DNA of 5,696 nt from JACDBD01 sp050743385 (GTDB taxonomy: Bacteria > Actinomycetota > Acidimicrobiia > IMCC26256 > JACDBD01), in the NCBI GenBank assembly GCA_050743385.1, contig JBOGFJ010000039.1, positions 1-5,696 of the forward strand. Direction: 5' to 3'. This document shows, in pieces, positions 5,162-5,696 of the stretch; positions within the stretch are counted from its first letter, which is position 1, and each line of letters begins with the position of its first letter. The position numbers and the translations under genes are program-made. The notes beneath the pieces are model-generated. The model made no database searches, was not told the origin of the DNA, and saw only the letters and a program-made list of their open reading frames with translations.

Positions 5162-5696
5162 TTCGTGACTCCCTCTCCTTCGGTTCGGAATCCCCGCACG
5201 ATGTGCCCTTCGACGTAACGGCGCACCTGCGCGGGATCCTTCAGATCGACGGTGACCGACGGCATGGTCACCAGCGAGACGAGGACGCGCATGATCCACT
5301 CCGCGGCCGGGCGGACATCGAGGTTGCCGCGCACCTCGCCCCTCTCGCGGGCGGCCTCGAGGTAGGGCACCCAGAACTCGATCCAGCGCTCGAGCGTCTG
5401 CTCGGCGCGCGCGAGACGCAGGGTCGCGAGCTCGGCCTCGTCGGGATGCACGCGCAGCCCGAGCGAGAGCTCGTCGTCGAGGTGCGACCGGATGAACACG
5501 GCTGCCTCCGCGACCTGGGCGGCGAGCGTGCGCCGTCGCCGGATCCCCGGCTCAGCCGTCTCGATCTGGCGCTCCGAGCTGCGCTCGAGCACCGCTTGCA
5601 CGAGCGCCTCCCGGTCGGCGAAGTACCGGTAGACGGACCCCCGCGACACCCCCGCCTCGCGCGCTACGTCGTTCATCGACACCCGCCGGATGCCCC
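5158..5696 (-). CDS. TetR/AcrR-family transcriptional regulator, N-terminus beyond window
   Basis: 178 visible residues of a TetR-family repressor-like protein. The frame stays open to the right edge, reading GIRRVSMNDVAREAGVSRG. A GTG at 5682 could be mistaken for the start, but TetR proteins need about 20-30 more residues before this point to complete helix 1, so the gene is cut by the window. Seen: the helix-turn-helix MNDVAREAGVSRGSVYRYF, then the usual ADREALVQAVLE linker helix, followed by an all-helical ligand-binding region with charged segments and a Trp-containing stretch (LERWIEFW). The family typically binds palindromic operators as a dimer and is released by a small ligand. The gene is upstream of and in the same direction as the LLM monooxygenase, with an ATGA overlap, so both should share one transcript whose promoter lies outside the window. 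It may also control the neighbouring units; no operator is visible here. Confidence 0.92.
   Translation of the reverse strand, partial: GIRRVSMNDVAREAGVSRGSVYRYFADREALVQAVLERSSERQIETAEPGIRRRRTLAAQVAEAAVFIRSHLDDELSLGLRVHPDEAELATLRLARAEQTLERWIEFWVPYLEAARERGEVRGNLDVRPAAEWIMRVLVSLVTMPSVTVDLKDPAQVRRYVEGHIVRGFRTEGEGVTK
5169..5179 (-). promoter_or_regulatory. Strong Shine-Dalgarno site for the LLM monooxygenase
   Basis: On the minus strand this reads AGGAGAGGGAG, ending seven bases before the ATG at 5161-5159. It lies inside the last codons of the TetR gene and settles the start against the longer open frame reaching 5299. Confidence 0.8.

Noticed and set aside
4121..5218. Open frame of 365 codons on the plus strand opposite the LLM monooxygenase
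   Set aside because: The minus-strand frame carries the whole LLM fold with EHH and GR motifs; the plus frame is Val/Arg/His-rich and has no domain.
5162..5299. N-terminal extension of the LLM monooxygenase to a start at 5299
   Set aside because: The added residues are Arg-rich and unlike the family, overlap the TetR gene in another frame, and the ATG at 5161 has a strong ribosome-binding site.
5680..5682. GTG at 5682 as the true start of the TetR gene
   Set aside because: The frame continues upstream to the window edge with family-like sequence (GIRR), and starting here would remove helix 1 of the DNA-binding domain.

Overview
The window reads as high-GC actinobacterial DNA. GC content is clearly high, third codon positions are almost all G or C, GTG starts occur, and genes overlap by 1 to 4 bases (TGATG, ATGA). 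The flavin/F420-type oxidoreductases, paired carboxymuconolactone-decarboxylase (CMD) proteins and EthD proteins fit environmental Actinobacteria, for example Acidimicrobiia or mycobacteria-like lineages. The genus cannot be fixed from the sequence. Coding density is very high, and I see no RNA gene, insertion sequence, CRISPR array or integrase.

Layout. (A) Positions 1-1413, minus strand: a two-gene unit in which a BKACE/DUF849 beta-keto acid cleavage protein (502-1413) is followed by a luciferase-like (LLM) oxidoreductase that runs off the left edge. (B) Positions 1414-1460: a 47-base divergent gap that must carry start signals for both directions. (C) Positions 1461-3995, plus strand: a tight four-gene unit of CMD protein 1, CMD protein 2, a short-chain dehydrogenase/reductase (SDR) and a tandem EthD-domain protein. 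(D) Positions 3996-4056: a long imperfect hairpin between convergent units, probably a two-way terminator or a repeat element. (E) Positions 4061-5696, minus strand: a TetR-family regulator, cut by the right edge, coupled by an ATGA overlap to a second LLM flavin-dependent monooxygenase.

Taken together this looks like a catabolic cluster for a small organic, probably cyclic or carbonyl-containing, compound. The LLM proteins would do oxygenation or F420/FMN redox steps. The SDR would interconvert alcohol and ketone. The BKACE protein would cleave a beta-keto acid with acetyl-CoA. The CMD and EthD proteins would have auxiliary or small-molecule roles, and the TetR protein would sense a pathway compound. 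That scheme is inference; the family assignments are much firmer than the pathway.

The points most worth checking are the non-canonical active sites. The BKACE protein keeps its metal ligands but has His where the catalytic Arg is expected. The two adjacent CMD proteins have lost different parts of the AhpD-type Cys/His site.
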